A stretch of DNA of 64,000 nucleotides from Ancylobacter sonchi. Lineage in GTDB: Bacteria > Pseudomonadota > Alphaproteobacteria > Rhizobiales > Xanthobacteraceae. The DNA is taken from positions 180,246 through 244,245 of the forward strand of contig NZ_JAHBGF010000033.1 of NCBI RefSeq assembly GCF_018390695.1, written 5' to 3'. The notes under the pieces were generated by a model. The model was given only the letters and a program-made list of their open reading frames with translations, was not told where the DNA came from and did no database searches. The position numbers and the translations under genes were made by a program. This document shows, in pieces, positions 34,884 to 45,400 of this stretch (the first letter of the stretch is position 1; each line of letters starts with the position of its first letter).

Positions 34884-36260
34884 ATGAGCCTGACCTTCGA
34901 CGACGGTACCTTCATCCGCTCCGAGATGCAGACGCCGCTGCCGCCGCCCGGCCGTAATGTCGGCGCCATCGGCTGGATGCGGGAGAACCTGTTCTCCTCC
35001 ATCACCAACACCGTGCTGACGCTCGCCGGCATCGCGCTGGTCGTGTGGATCCTGCCTCCGCTGCTCCGCTTCCTGTTCATCGACGCGGTATGGACCGGCA
35101 ACAACCGCGACGCCTGCCTCGGCGCCGAGGTCGGTGCCTGCTGGCCGTTCATCAAGGCGAAGTTCGCCCAGCTGATCTACGGCTTCTACCCGGCCGACCA
35201 GCGCTGGCGCGTCAACCTCGTCTTCCTCATTGGCGCGGTGCTGCTGGTGCCGCTGCTGGTGCTGTCCTGGCCGCACAAGCGGCTGAATTCCTTCCTGTTC
35301 TTCGTCGCCTATCCGATCCTGGCCTTCATCCTGCTCACCGGCGGCAACATCAGCGCCTCGAACTTCCTGCTCGGGCATTTCGGCCTGCTGCGGGCGGTGG
35401 CGGGCGATGCCGCCGTCGCCGGGCTGCAGTTCGGCTTCTGGCTGGACTTCGTGATCACCGCGGCGCTGTGCGTGGCGGTGGCCTATCTCATCGGCCGGCT
35501 CGCCGCCGGCAGCGGGCGCGGCGCCGCGACGATGACCGCCTATGTCTTCGCCGGCTTCGGCATCCTTACCTTCCTGTGGGACGTCGATTTCGGCCTGGAG
35601 CGGGTGGAGACCCGGCAATGGGGCGGGCTGCTGGTGACACTGGTGATCGCGGTGACCGGCATCGTCACCTCGATGCCGCTCGGCATCGCGCTGGCGCTCG
35701 GCCGCCGCTCCAAGATGCCGATTGTGCGGCTGCTCAGCGTGATCTTCATCGAGTTCTGGCGCGGCGTGCCGCTGATCACCGTGCTATTCTTCGCCACCTA
35801 TATGCTGCCGCTGTTCCTCCCGGTGGGGGTGAACCCGGACGGACTGCTGCGCGCGCTGGTCGGCGTCGCGCTGTTCACTGCCGCCTATATTGCTGAAGTG
35901 GTGCGCGGCGGCTTGCAGGCCATCCCGAAGGGCCAGTACGAGGGCGCGATGGCGATGGGCCTGACCTGGAGCCAGATGATGCGGCTGATCATCTTGCCGC
36001 AGGCGCTGACACTGGTCATTCCGAGCATCGTGAACAGCTTCATCAGCCTGTTCAAGGACACCACGCTGGTGCTGATCGTGTCGATCTTCGACTTTCTCGG
36101 CCAGCTGCGCGCCGCCTTCACCGACCCCAACTGGGCGACGCCGGTGACGCTCTATACCGGCTTCGCCTTTGCCGGCATCGTCTACTTCCTGTTCTGCTTC
36201 GGCATGTCGCGCTACTCGCTGTTCGTAGAGCGCCGGCTGAACACCTCCCACAGACATTGA
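34884..36260 (+). CDS. aapM: General L-amino-acid ABC transporter permease AapM
   Basis: 458 residues. N-terminal helices and a periplasmic segment with [39 protein letters not shown] typical of AapM/BztC, then the conserved permease half: [26 protein letters not shown] and [47 protein letters not shown]. Pairs with AapQ in the inner membrane. Ten bp after aapQ. Confidence 0.95.
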   Translation: MSLTFDDGTFIRSEMQTPLPPPGRNVGAIGWMRENLFSSITNTVLTLAGIALVVWILPPLLRFLFIDAVWTGNNRDACLGAEVGACWPFIKAKFAQLIYGFYPADQRWRVNLVFLIGAVLLVPLLVLSWPHKRLNSFLFFVAYPILAFILLTGGNISASNFLLGHFGLLRAVAGDAAVAGLQFGFWLDFVITAALCVAVAYLIGRLAAGSGRGAATMTAYVFAGFGILTFLWDVDFGLERVETRQWGGLLVTLVIAVTGIVTSMPLGIALALGRRSKMPIVRLLSVIFIEFWRGVPLITVLFFATYMLPLFLPVGVNPDGLLRALVGVALFTAAYIAEVVRGGLQAIPKGQYEGAMAMGLTWSQMMRLIILPQALTLVIPSIVNSFISLFKDTTLVLIVSIFDFLGQLRAAFTDPNWATPVTLYTGFAFAGIVYFLFCFGMSRYSLFVERRLNTSHRH

Positions 36261-36276
36261 ACCGATGGAGATCGTC

Positions 36277-37074
36277 ATGACCGAAGCCCATTCCATCGTC
36301 CCGAGCGACGAACTCCCCGCGGTGCATACGGCTCCTGGCCGGGAGGTCGCGGTGGAACTGGTCGGCGTTCACAAATGGTACGGCGAGTTCCACGTGCTGA
36401 AGGACATCAACCTGCGGGTGAAGCGCGGCGAGCGCATCGTCATCTGCGGTCCGTCCGGCTCCGGCAAGTCGACCATGATCCGCTGCATCAACCGGCTGGA
36501 GGAGCACCAGCAGGGCTCCATCGTGGTCGACGGCGTCGAACTCACCAACGACCTCAAGCGCATCGACGAGATCCGCCGCGAGGTCGGCATGTGCTTCCAG
36601 CACTTCAACCTGTTCCCGCATCTGACCATTCTGGAAAACTGCACGCTGGCGCCGATCTGGGTGCGCAAGATGCCCAAGAAAGATGCGGAAGAGCTGGCGA
36701 TGCACTTCCTCAAGAAGGTGAAGATCCCCGAGCAGGCCAACAAATATCCCGGCCAGCTCTCCGGCGGCCAGCAGCAGCGCGTGGCGATCGCCCGCGCCTT
36801 GTGCATGAAGCCCAAGATCATGCTGTTCGACGAGCCGACTTCGGCGCTCGACCCGGAAATGGTGAAGGAAGTGCTGGAAACCATGGTTAGCCTCGCCGAA
36901 GAAGGCATGACCATGCTGTGCGTGACCCACGAGATGGGCTTCGCCCGCCAGGTGGCGAACCGGGTGATCTTCATGGATGCCGGTCAGATCATCGAGGCGA
37001 ACGAGCCGAACGCGTTCTTCTCCAACCCGCAGCACGAGCGCACCAAGCTGTTCCTCAGCCAGATCCTGCACTGA
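36277..37074 (+). CDS. aapP: General L-amino-acid ABC transporter ATP-binding protein
   Basis: 265 residues. ATG 36277 has GGAG at 36267-36270; ATG 36265 is a less likely start. Walker [11 protein letters not shown]-loop [17 protein letters not shown], signature [15 protein letters not shown], Walker [17 protein letters not shown], and CVTHEMGFA. Energises AapQM. Last gene of aapJQMP, followed by a strong terminator. Confidence 0.97.
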   Translation: MTEAHSIVPSDELPAVHTAPGREVAVELVGVHKWYGEFHVLKDINLRVKRGERIVICGPSGSGKSTMIRCINRLEEHQQGSIVVDGVELTNDLKRIDEIRREVGMCFQHFNLFPHLTILENCTLAPIWVRKMPKKDAEELAMHFLKKVKIPEQANKYPGQLSGGQQQRVAIARALCMKPKIMLFDEPTSALDPEMVKEVLETMVSLAEEGMTMLCVTHEMGFARQVANRVIFMDAGQIIEANEPNAFFSNPQHERTKLFLSQILH

Positions 37075-37134
37075 CGCTGGACGGCGCGGCGTCCACGCGG
37101 CGGCGCCACCGGCGAAGTAGACGAGCGAAGACGA

Positions 37135-37175
37135 GAACGGCCGGACCCATGCGAGGTCCGGCCGTTCTTGCTTTT
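37135..37175 (+). terminator. Rho-independent terminator of aapJQMP
   Basis: Perfect 13-bp stem GAACGGCCGGACC / GGTCCGGCCGTTC (37135-37167) with a 7-nt loop and downstream TTGCTTTT. Lies 61 bp after the aapP stop. Confidence 0.92.
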
Positions 37176-37191
37176 CCGCGATAAGCGAGGT

Positions 37192-38070
37192 TCAGGCCGG
37201 GCCGATGGCGATCAGCCGGTCCGAGGAGCCCCACTCCGCCCAGGAGCCGTCATAGAGCGCTGCCGGCGGAGTGCCGAGGCTGTCGAGTGCCATCCACAGT
37301 ATGGCGGCGGTGACGCCGGAGCCGCAGCTGGTGATCACCGGTTGGGCGGTGTCGATGCCGGCGGCGGCGACGGCGGCGCGCAGCTGATCCGGATCGCGCA
37401 GCCGGCCATTGGCCACCACGTCGGAGGAGGGCAGGTTGCGGGCGCCGGGGATGTGCCCCGCCCGCACGCCGGCCCTCGGATCGGGCGCATCGCCGCGGAA
37501 GCGCTCGCCGGGGCGGGCATCGAGCAGCTGCGCGCTGCCGGCCGCGCTCGCCTGCGCGACATCCTCGACGCCGGCGACGCGGCTGCGATCGAGCCGGGCG
37601 GTGAAATGCGCCGGCGGCAGCATCACCTCGCCGGCCTCCAGCGGGCGTCCCTCGTCGCGCCACTGCGGCAGGCCGCCCTCCAGCACGAAGACATTGGCAG
37701 CACCGAACACGAAGAACGTCCACCAGCCACGCGCCGCCGAGAACAGGCCGAGGCTGTCATAGACGACGATGGTCATGCCGTCGCCGATGCCGAGCGTGCC
37801 GACCGCCTCGCTGAAGGCCTCCTCGGAGGGCAGCATGTGCGGCAGGCCGCTGGACCGGTCGGCCACCGCGTCGATGTCGAAGAACACGGCGCCGGGAATA
37901 TGCGCGTCGACATATTCGGCGCGGGCGGAGCGGCCGGCGGTCGGCAGGTGCCAGGAGGCGTCGACGACGACGACGTCGGGCGCGCCGAGGCGCTCGGCCA
38001 GCCACTGGGTGGTGACGAAGCGGCCGTCGGGCGGGAGGGCCGAGGCGGTGGTGACCGAGGGGGTGGTCAT
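37192..38070 (-). CDS. sseA: 3-mercaptopyruvate sulfurtransferase
   Basis: 292 residues with two rhodanese domains. The inactive N-terminal domain has VVDASWHLPTAGRSARAEYVDAHIPGAVFFDIDAVAD; the C-terminal one has ARPGERFRGDAPDPRAGVRAGHIPGARNLP and the active loop CGSGVTA with C249, the form found in mercaptopyruvate rather than thiosulfate sulfurtransferases. Transfers sulfur from 3-mercaptopyruvate to an acceptor. Downstream of the AlaX gene on the same strand (54-bp gap). Confidence 0.92.
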   Translation of the reverse strand: MTTPSVTTASALPPDGRFVTTQWLAERLGAPDVVVVDASWHLPTAGRSARAEYVDAHIPGAVFFDIDAVADRSSGLPHMLPSEEAFSEAVGTLGIGDGMTIVVYDSLGLFSAARGWWTFFVFGAANVFVLEGGLPQWRDEGRPLEAGEVMLPPAHFTARLDRSRVAGVEDVAQASAAGSAQLLDARPGERFRGDAPDPRAGVRAGHIPGARNLPSSDVVANGRLRDPDQLRAAVAAAGIDTAQPVITSCGSGVTAAILWMALDSLGTPPAALYDGSWAEWGSSDRLIAIGPA

Positions 38071-38124
38071 GGGTGCGATCCCTGTGTGGTCCCTGTGTAG
38101 TCGTTGGGTGAGCGCTGGCGGCGC

Positions 38125-38853
38125 TCAGGCGAAGGCGAGCCGGATGCGTCGGTTCTGCTGGCCCTTCTTCTCGATCTTGCTGACGACGACCCGACCGATC
38201 TCCGAGAGCCGGCGCACATGGGTGCCGCCGCAGGGCTGAAGATCGATCAATCCGTCGTCGACGTCGCCGATCCGCACCAGCCGCACCCGGCCCGAGCCGC
38301 GCGGCGGCTTGACCGATAGGGTCTTCACCAGGCCGGGATTGGCGTCGAGTTCCTCGTCGGTGATCCAGCTCTCGGTGACGGCGGCGTCGGTGGCGATCAG
38401 CTCGTTGACGCGGGCAGTGATGGCGTCCTTGTCGAGGCCGGCATCGGGAATGTCGAAATCGAGCCGGCTTTCCTGCTCGCCGATCGAGCCGCCGGTCACC
38501 GGATAGGGCAGGGCGACCGACAGGAGGTGCAGTGCGGTGTGCATGCGCATGCGATTGTAGCGCGGCGCCCAGTCGAGGCGGGCGACGAGCGCGTCGCCGG
38601 GCGCCGGGCGGGCCGCCTCCGGCGCCAGCAGGTGCACGACATGCTGCTTGTCCGGCGACCAGACGGCGCCGGTGATCGCCGTCGCCGTGCCATCCGCGCC
38701 GACGAGCCAGCCGGTATCGCCGGGCTGGCCGCCGGCGGTGGCGTAGAACACCGTTCGGTCGAGCACCACGCCGCCTTCCGGCGTGAGATCGATCACCGTC
38801 GCCGGCGTCTCGGCCAGATAGGCATCGTCGCGGAACAGGAGTTCGGTCGCCAT
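38125..38853 (-). CDS. Alanyl-tRNA editing protein AlaX
   Basis: 242 residues, a free-standing copy of the AlaRS editing domain. Start MATELLFRDDAYLAE with FYATAGGQPGDTGWL near residue 37, zinc ligands HTALH (MRMHTALHLLS) and CGGTH (LQPCGGTHV). It hydrolyses mischarged Ser- or Gly-tRNA(Ala). Its ATG shares one base with the cysK stop (TGATG), so the two are translationally coupled. Size fits the AlaX-M type. Confidence 0.92.
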   Translation of the reverse strand: MATELLFRDDAYLAETPATVIDLTPEGGVVLDRTVFYATAGGQPGDTGWLVGADGTATAITGAVWSPDKQHVVHLLAPEAARPAPGDALVARLDWAPRYNRMRMHTALHLLSVALPYPVTGGSIGEQESRLDFDIPDAGLDKDAITARVNELIATDAAVTESWITDEELDANPGLVKTLSVKPPRGSGRVRLVRIGDVDDGLIDLQPCGGTHVRRLSEIGRVVVSKIEKKGQQNRRIRLAFA

Positions 38854-39884
38854 CACAGCAGCACGTTGGGAACGTCGATCGTGCGCTCGAGCCAGCCGGG
38901 CACCGGCAGGCCCTTCTCGCGCAGGAATTCGGGGTTGAACAGCTTCGACTGGTAGCGGGTGCCGAAGTCGCACAGCAGCGTCACGATGGTGTGGCCCGGT
39001 CCCATCTCCTTCGCCAACCGGATGGCGCCGGCGACATTGATGCCGGAGGAGCCGCCGAGGCACAGGCCCTCGAACTCAAGGAGGTCGAACACGATCTGCA
39101 CCGCCTCGGCATCGGGGATCTGGTAGGCGACGTCGATCGGCGCGTCTTCCAGATTGGCGGTGATGCGGCCCTGGCCGATGCCTTCGGTGATCGAGGAGCC
39201 TTCGGCCTTCAATTCGCCGGTGGTGTAGTAGCTGTAGAGCGCCGCGCCGAACGGGTCGGCGAGGGCGATCTTGACGTTGGGGTTACGCGCCTTCAGCGCC
39301 ATGGCGCAGCCGGCCAGCGTGCCGCCGGTGCCGACCGCGCTGACGAAGCCGTCGACCTTGCCGTCGGTCTGCGTCCAGATCTCCGGGCCGGTGGTCTCGA
39401 TATGCGCCTGCCGGTTGGCGACGTTGTCGAACTGGTTGGCCCAGACGGCGCCGTTGGGCTCGGTCTTGGCCAGCGCTTCGGCGAGGCGGCCTGAGACCTT
39501 CACGTAATTGTTCGGATTGGCGTAGGCGACAGCGGGCACCTCGACCAGCGTGGCGCCGGCAAGCCGCAGCATGTCCTTCTTTTCCTGGCTCTGCGTCTCC
39601 GGAATGACGATCACCGAGCGGAAGCCGAGAGCGTTGCCGACCAGAGCGAGGCCGATGCCGGTATTGCCGGCGGTGCCCTCGACGATCACGCCGCCGGGCT
39701 TGAGCTGTCCCCTATTCACCGCGTCCTGGATGATGAACAGCGCGGCGCGGTCCTTCACCGACTGGCCGGGATTGAGGAACTCCGCCTTGCCGAGAATGGT
39801 GCAGCCGGTCTCCTCCGAGGCGCGCTTGAGTTTGATGAGCGGCGTGTTGCCGATCGCCTCAACGAGGCCGTTACGGATGTCCAT
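38853..39884 (-). CDS. cysK: Cysteine synthase A (O-acetylserine sulfhydrylase)
   Basis: 343 residues. NTPLIKLKRASEETGCTILGKAEFLNPGQSVKDRAA with the PLP lysine in SVKDRAA, EGTAGNTGIGLALVGNALGF, VSAVGTGGTLAGCA and EGLCLGGSSGINVAGA are clear. Makes cysteine from O-acetylserine and sulfide. The frame continues upstream into the photolyase region, but ATG 39884 fits the family start MDIRNGLVEAIGNTPL. Coupled to alaX by a TGATG overlap. Confidence 0.93.
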   Translation of the reverse strand: MDIRNGLVEAIGNTPLIKLKRASEETGCTILGKAEFLNPGQSVKDRAALFIIQDAVNRGQLKPGGVIVEGTAGNTGIGLALVGNALGFRSVIVIPETQSQEKKDMLRLAGATLVEVPAVAYANPNNYVKVSGRLAEALAKTEPNGAVWANQFDNVANRQAHIETTGPEIWTQTDGKVDGFVSAVGTGGTLAGCAMALKARNPNVKIALADPFGAALYSYYTTGELKAEGSSITEGIGQGRITANLEDAPIDVAYQIPDAEAVQIVFDLLEFEGLCLGGSSGINVAGAIRLAKEMGPGHTIVTLLCDFGTRYQSKLFNPEFLREKGLPVPGWLERTIDVPNVLL

Positions 39885-39960
39885 GGCGCTGATTTCATTC
39901 GTCGGTTCGAGGGGCCACGAAAATAGTAGCCGGAAACCGGCTCGGCAACCTGTGTCGCCG

Positions 39961-41409
39961 TCAATTCCCGCCGCTTCGGCGGTAGGCGTCCAGCGCCCGC
40001 TCGCGAGCGGCGGCATGCTCCACGATCGGGCGGGGATAGGTGGCGCCGAGCTCGACGCCGGCACGGCGCAGCATATCCGGCTTCGCCCGCCACGGCTGGT
40101 GGATGACTTCGGACGGCAGCTTCGCCAGTTCCGGTACGAAATGGCGGACATAGGCGCCGTCCGGATCGAATTTCTCGCCCTGCAGCACCGGGTTGAAGAT
40201 GCGGAAATACGGCGCGGCATCGGCGCCGGAGCCGGCCACCCACTGCCAGCTGGCCGGGTTGTTGGCCGGGTCGGCGTCGACCAGCGTGTCCCAGAACCAT
40301 GCCTCGCCCCGCCGCCAGTCGATAAGGCCGTGCTTGACCAGGAAGGAGGCGACGACCATCCGCACCCGGTTGTGCATCCAGCCGGTCTGCCACAGCTGGC
40401 GCATGCCGGCGTCGACGATGGGATAGCCGGTGAGGCCACGCCGCCAGGCCCGTTCGAAGCCGGCATCCTCGCGCCAGCCGAAGCCGTCGAAGCGATCATT
40501 GTAATTCGCCGTCGCGAGGCCGGGAAAGTGGAACAGCAGGTGGTAGGAGAATTCCCGCCAATAGAGCTCGCTGCGGAATTTCTCGACGTCGCGACCCTGC
40601 GCCTCGCCCGCCTCCGCTGCGTGTGTGACGGCGGCCAGCGCCTGCGCCGGTGAGAGATTGCCGAAGCGCAGGAAGGGCGACAGCCGTGAGGTATGCTCGC
40701 CATCCGGCCGGTCGTGGCCGTCGGCATAGCCGTGGATGCCGCCGTCGAGGAAAGCGTGCAGCGCCGCGCGCGCACCGGCTTCGCCCGGTTGCCAGGTGGC
40801 GCGCAGGCCGCCCGCCCAGTCCGGCCCGCTCGGCTCCAGCTCCCAGTCGTCGAGCGCGTCACTCGGCAGGTCCGGCCCGGGAAGCAGCTCGCGGGGCGCC
40901 GCGAACGGCGCGCGCGAGCCGAGCGACGCGGCGGCGCGGTAGAAGGGCGTGAAGACCCGGTACGGTCGGCCCGAGCCGGTGCGCAGCGTCCACGGCTCGT
41001 GCAGCAGCGTGCCCGAATGGCTGGTGACGTCGACGCCGGCGTCGGTCAGCTCCGCCTTGAGCCGGCGGTCGAGCTCGATGGCGCCAGCCTCGTAGCGCCG
41101 GTTCCAGTGCACGCGGGCGATGCCGGCCTTGGCCACCAGATCGCGGATCACCCTGTCGGCAGGCCCCCGGCGCAGCAGGAGGCGTCCGCCGATCCGCTCG
41201 ATATCGGTGGCGAGCGTGGCGAGCGAGCGGCCGAGCCACCAGCGGGCGGCGGCGCCGAGCCGACGCAGTCCCGGCGTCTCGTCATCGAGCACATAGAGCA
41301 GTACCAGCGGCCGTTCTTCCGCCCGCGCGGCGGCCAATGCCGGGTTGTCGGCGAGGCGCAGATCGTCGCGGAGCCAGACGAGGGTGGGGGCGGAGGCGGT
41401 GTGGGTCAT
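39961..41409 (-). CDS. phrB: Deoxyribodipyrimidine photolyase
   Basis: 482 residues. N-terminal Rossmann antenna domain (PTLVWLRDDLRLADNPALAAA) and C-terminal FAD domain: HTSRLSPFLRFGNLSPAQ, FRSELYWREFSYHLLFHFP, GYPIVDAGMRQLWQTGWMHNRVRMVVASFLVKHGLIDWRRGEAWFWDTLVDADPANNPASWQWVAGSGADAAPYFRIFNP. This is class I CPD-photolyase/cryptochrome type; light-driven repair of cyclobutane dimers. Ends 76 bp before the cysK start. Confidence 0.95.
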   Translation of the reverse strand: MTHTASAPTLVWLRDDLRLADNPALAAARAEERPLVLLYVLDDETPGLRRLGAAARWWLGRSLATLATDIERIGGRLLLRRGPADRVIRDLVAKAGIARVHWNRRYEAGAIELDRRLKAELTDAGVDVTSHSGTLLHEPWTLRTGSGRPYRVFTPFYRAAASLGSRAPFAAPRELLPGPDLPSDALDDWELEPSGPDWAGGLRATWQPGEAGARAALHAFLDGGIHGYADGHDRPDGEHTSRLSPFLRFGNLSPAQALAAVTHAAEAGEAQGRDVEKFRSELYWREFSYHLLFHFPGLATANYNDRFDGFGWREDAGFERAWRRGLTGYPIVDAGMRQLWQTGWMHNRVRMVVASFLVKHGLIDWRRGEAWFWDTLVDADPANNPASWQWVAGSGADAAPYFRIFNPVLQGEKFDPDGAYVRHFVPELAKLPSEVIHQPWRAKPDMLRRAGVELGATYPRPIVEHAAARERALDAYRRSGGN

Positions 41410-41574
41410 GCACAGACCATTGGCACGGAATGGGCGGGAGCTTCCAGGCGGCAGCCGGTCGGATCAAGCGTGCGAAGGCGAAAAGCGGTTGGCGGGACGG
41501 CTTGCGGATTATTCATGTCGATCATACTGTAAATGCGAACCCGGCGGTGCGCCGCCATTTTCCGTGAGGCTATC

Positions 41575-42375
41575 ATGTCGTCCCCCATCCCATCCGGCAC
41601 CGCTCTCGTCACCGGCTCCTCGTCCGGCATCGGCAAGAGCTACGCGCAGCAGCTGGCTCGCCGGGGCCATGATCTCGTCCTCGTCGCCCGCGACGCGGCG
41701 CGGCTGGAGGCGCTGGCCGCCGAACTTCGTGCCGAGACCGGCCGCAAGGTCGATGTCCTTCCGGCCGATCTCGGCGTCGCCGGCGATGTCGAGCGCGTCG
41801 CGGCCCGGATCGAGACCGATCCGGCGATCACGCTGGTGGTCAACAATGCCGGCATCGGCACTGGCAGCGGCGTGACGGGCGGCGACCTCGCCGCCACCAT
41901 GGCGATGGTACAGCTGAACGTGACGGCGCTGACCCGTCTGTCGTTCGCTGCGGTGAACGCGTTCACCGCACGCGGCAAGGGCACGCTGGTGAACGTCGCC
42001 TCGGTGGTGGCGCTGGCATCGGAGGCCTTCGCGGGCGCCTATGCCGCGACCAAGGCCTATGTGCTGTCGTTTACCCAGTCGCTGAACGGCGAGCTGAAGG
42101 ACGGGCCGGTACGGGTGCAGGCGGTGCTGCCCGGCTATACGCGCACCGAATTCTTCGACCGTGCCGGCATCGATCCCGCGCGACTGCCGGCCGACATGGT
42201 GATGCCGGTCGACGATCTCGTCGCGGCGGCGTTGAAGGGGCTTGAGCTGGGCGAGCTGGTGACCATCCCCTCGTTGCGCGACCTCGACAAATGGGTAGCG
42301 TTCGAGGCGGCCCGGCGGGCGTTGCATCCCGAATTGTCGCTCGCCAGCCCGGCGGAACGCTACCGCGCCGCATGA
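41575..42375 (+). CDS. Short-chain dehydrogenase/reductase
   Basis: 266 residues. Rossmann motif TGSSSGIG (13-20), NNAGIG, a serine in NVASVVALASEAFAG and YAATK, in the right order for the SDR catalytic Ser-Tyr-Lys. Fits the DltE/YqjQ-like 'classical' SDRs for which the substrate is unknown; likely NADP(H). Divergent from the photolyase, convergent with tamB. Confidence 0.88.
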   Translation: MSSPIPSGTALVTGSSSGIGKSYAQQLARRGHDLVLVARDAARLEALAAELRAETGRKVDVLPADLGVAGDVERVAARIETDPAITLVVNNAGIGTGSGVTGGDLAATMAMVQLNVTALTRLSFAAVNAFTARGKGTLVNVASVVALASEAFAGAYAATKAYVLSFTQSLNGELKDGPVRVQAVLPGYTRTEFFDRAGIDPARLPADMVMPVDDLVAAALKGLELGELVTIPSLRDLDKWVAFEAARRALHPELSLASPAERYRAA

Positions 42376-42385
42376 CCGGTGGATG

Positions 42386-42415
42386 GCTGGCGACGTCCGC
42401 ACGGTCGTCGCCAGC
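42386..42415. terminator. Hairpin between convergent SDR and tamB genes
   Basis: Perfect 10-bp stem GCTGGCGACG / CGTCGCCAGC with a 10-nt loop, directly after the SDR stop. No long U-run; probable transcript end for one or both genes. Confidence 0.5.
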
Positions 42416-42427
42416 TTCAGCCTTCGT

Positions 42428-42455
42428 CGCTCAGTAGTCCCCGCTCAGTAATCCC
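42428..42455 (-). repeat. 14-bp tandem duplication across the tamB stop codon
   Basis: CGCTCAGTAGTCCC (42428-42441) and CGCTCAGTAATCCC (42442-42455) differ at one base; the second contains the tamB stop. Same type of event as at the urtA stop. Confidence 0.85.
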
Positions 42456-45400
42456 ACTGGGCGCCGATGCCCACCTCCGCCGCCCCACCGGCGGAGGTGG
42501 CGCCCTGCAGGCGGATGTTCTTGGTGACATCGATGTCGACCGTCACCTTGCTGGAATTGGCGCTCGTGCCCTGCCGGACGCCGAGATAGATGTTGTCATT
42601 GAGGCGCCGGCCGACGCCGACCTGACCGCCGGTACCGGCGTCGTTGGTGCCGAGTTCGAGGCTGTCGACGCCGAGCGAGCGACGCACGTCGTTGAGCACC
42701 CCGCCGCCGCCGGAGAACTGGGCGACGGTCTGGGCGATCTGCAGCGCCTGGCCCGAGGACAGCTGCCCCACCGAGCGGCCGAACAGCAGGCGCGACAGCA
42801 CCTCGTCGCGCGGCAGGGTCGGGGTGGAGGTGAAGTCGATCTCCGGCGCCGAGGCCGGGCCGGTGACGATGATGCGTGCGGTGACGTCGCTCGCGGTGCT
42901 CTCCGCCACGAAGTCGAGCTCGGGATCGGTGGTGCCGGTGAAGGTCACCTTGCCGCGGGTGAAGGACAGGCGGCGGCCGACGAAGTCGAAATTGCCGCGC
43001 CGCATCTCGAAGCCGCCCAGCGCCACCGGCGCCGTCGAGGTGCCGCGCAGCTGGATGTCGCCGCCGAGCTCGGACTCGATACCCATGCCGCGCACGAACA
43101 CGTTGTTAGGCGCGGAGATGGTGAGGTCGAGCGGGATGCCGCTGTCGGGCGGGCGCGCCTCGCGCCGCGCCGCGCGGGCGGCGCCGGGCACCGAGCGCTT
43201 GCCGCCATTTACGTGGCGGACATTCAGGCTCTGCACCCCGCCGGGCAGCCGGTCGGGAATGTTGACGTCGAGCGCACGCACCACCAACCGGCCAGTGACG
43301 CGGGGGTTGTTGAGGAAGGCGCCTTCGACCGCGATCCGCCCCTCGGTGACGAGGCGCATCAGCTCGCTATTGACCAACTGGGCGTTGGTCATGTCGATCT
43401 CGATCCGCCCCGGGAAGCCGGCGGCGGGGTCGAGGCCGATATTGCCGCGCCCGTTGAGGCCGCCGCCATTGGGCGTCCGAGCGGTGAACGAGGTCAGGGT
43501 GACGCTGCGCTGGGTGCCGGTGAGCACCGCCTCGATGCGATCGAGATTGATGCCGTTGACGCTGTCGATATAGCGCCCGCCGGTGATGCGCACGGTGCCG
43601 CCGGCATTGGGGGCACTGGCGGTGCCGGTCACCGTGGCGTCGATCGCCGCATTGCCGACCACCTGCGAGCCGGTGGTGGCGAGCATCGGGTTGAGGATGC
43701 CGAGATCCAGCCCGCCGCGAATGGCGAGATCGAGCGCACCGGCGCCGAGCGGCACTGAGCCATTAATGGTAAGCGCCTGAAGGAAACGGGCTTTTATCTC
43801 CGAGCGCACGGTGGCGCGGCCGCCGGCGAGATCGCCGCGCGCGGTGATGTCGAACGGGCCGGCGCCGGCGCGGGCGACGTCCGGCGTCGACAGTCGGGTG
43901 ATGGTCAGCTGGTAGTTGCCGGTCAGGGTCGAGGGGGTCCCGGTGATGCGGGCATTGCCGGCCAGCGTGCCGGAGAGGTTCAGCCCGGGCGCGGCCAGCT
44001 CGGCGAGCGAGAGCGGTATGGCGCGCAGATCCGCTGTCAGATCAAGGCGTTCGCCGGCGCTGCCCGACACGGTGGCGGTGCCGCCGCCGGCATTGAGCGC
44101 CAGCCGGTCGATGGTCACCGTGCCGCCGGCATAGGCGATGTTGGCCGGCCCGGTGGTGGCGATGGTGGTGTTGCCGCGCGTCGCCGACAGGCGGTCGAGC
44201 CGCAGCCGGGCGCCGTCGCCCGCGCGACTCAGCCGGCCGGCGGCACGCAGCGCGGTGTTCTGCACGTTGGCGTCGACGGTGAGATCGGTGCCGTCCGTGC
44301 CACCCTTGCCACGGATTGTCGCGTTTTCAATGACTTGGCCGGAAACGTTCGCGCCGCGGACCTCCACCGTGCCGTCGAGCGCGGGTACGCCGATGGGGTC
44401 GATCACCGTGGCGTCGATGCGGGCCATGGCAACCGACTGGCCGGCGGCGGCGACGCGCTCGGCATTGCCCTTCACCGCCACCCGCTGGCGGCCGTCGGCG
44501 ATGTCGAGGGTGATGTCGGCATTGAGGCTGCCGGCGAGCTCGGTCAGCACCAGCGGCGAGATATCGGCGAGATTGGGCGCGGCCAGCGTCAGCTTGCCGG
44601 TGGCGAGGCTGGCGTCGGTGACGGTGACGCCGCCGGTGGCGCGCGCCGATCCGATAGCGATATCAAGGTTTTGCACCTCGAAGCGGTTGTCGCCGGCGGT
44701 GACGAAGGCGCCGCTGCCGGTGGCCGGCTGGCCGGCGACGTTGCCGTTCAGCCGGAAGCTGGCGCTCGGATTGCCGGTGATGTCGTTGCCGGTGAAATTG
44801 AGCGTAAGCCCGCGGATCGGCTTGCCCATCGCCGTGCCGGACGGAATCGACAGCTGCGCGGTGGCCGTCAGCTTGTCCAGCGAGCCGGAAAAGGCGCCAT
44901 TCGCTTCCACAGCGCCGGTGACGCGCGGGTCGAGGCGGGCGAGATCGGCGAGGTTGATGCTGGCCCGGAGATCGGCGTCGTCGGTGGAGAGATGGCCGTC
45001 CATCGTGAAGGCGAGGCCGTCGGCGCTCATGCGCAAGTTATTGATAGATATCGAACTCTGGCCCGAGCGTTCCATGGCGCCGGACAGCGTCGTCACTTTG
45101 CCGAAGAAGCCGTCGACGGCGGGAATGCCGGTCACGACGTTGCGCGAGCTGCCCTCGATGGTCACGGCGAGGCGTGAGAGATTGTCGCCGGCCTGGATGC
45201 CGATATCGAACTGCGCCTCTCCGGCCAGCGGGCGTTCCACCAGCGGTACAAGGGTGGCGAGGTCGAGCCGCTCGACGCTCAGCGTGCCGTCGACCGCCGC
45301 CTGGTCGGCGGTGCCGGTGAAGCGGGCGGTGAGGCCGGTGAGGTGGATGGTGAGACCAGTGAGGCGCGACAGCGCAGCCTGACCAGCCGGCACGAGGCCG

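Noticed and set aside
33655..34887. Second long same-strand frame over aapQ
   Set aside because: Arg/His/Asp-rich with no membrane segments, whereas the overlapping frame from 33683 has all AapQ hallmarks.
42379..43758. Plus-strand open frame opposite the tamB 3' end, with other long ones up to 46693
   Set aside because: Low-complexity shadow of tamB repeats; no recognisable domain.
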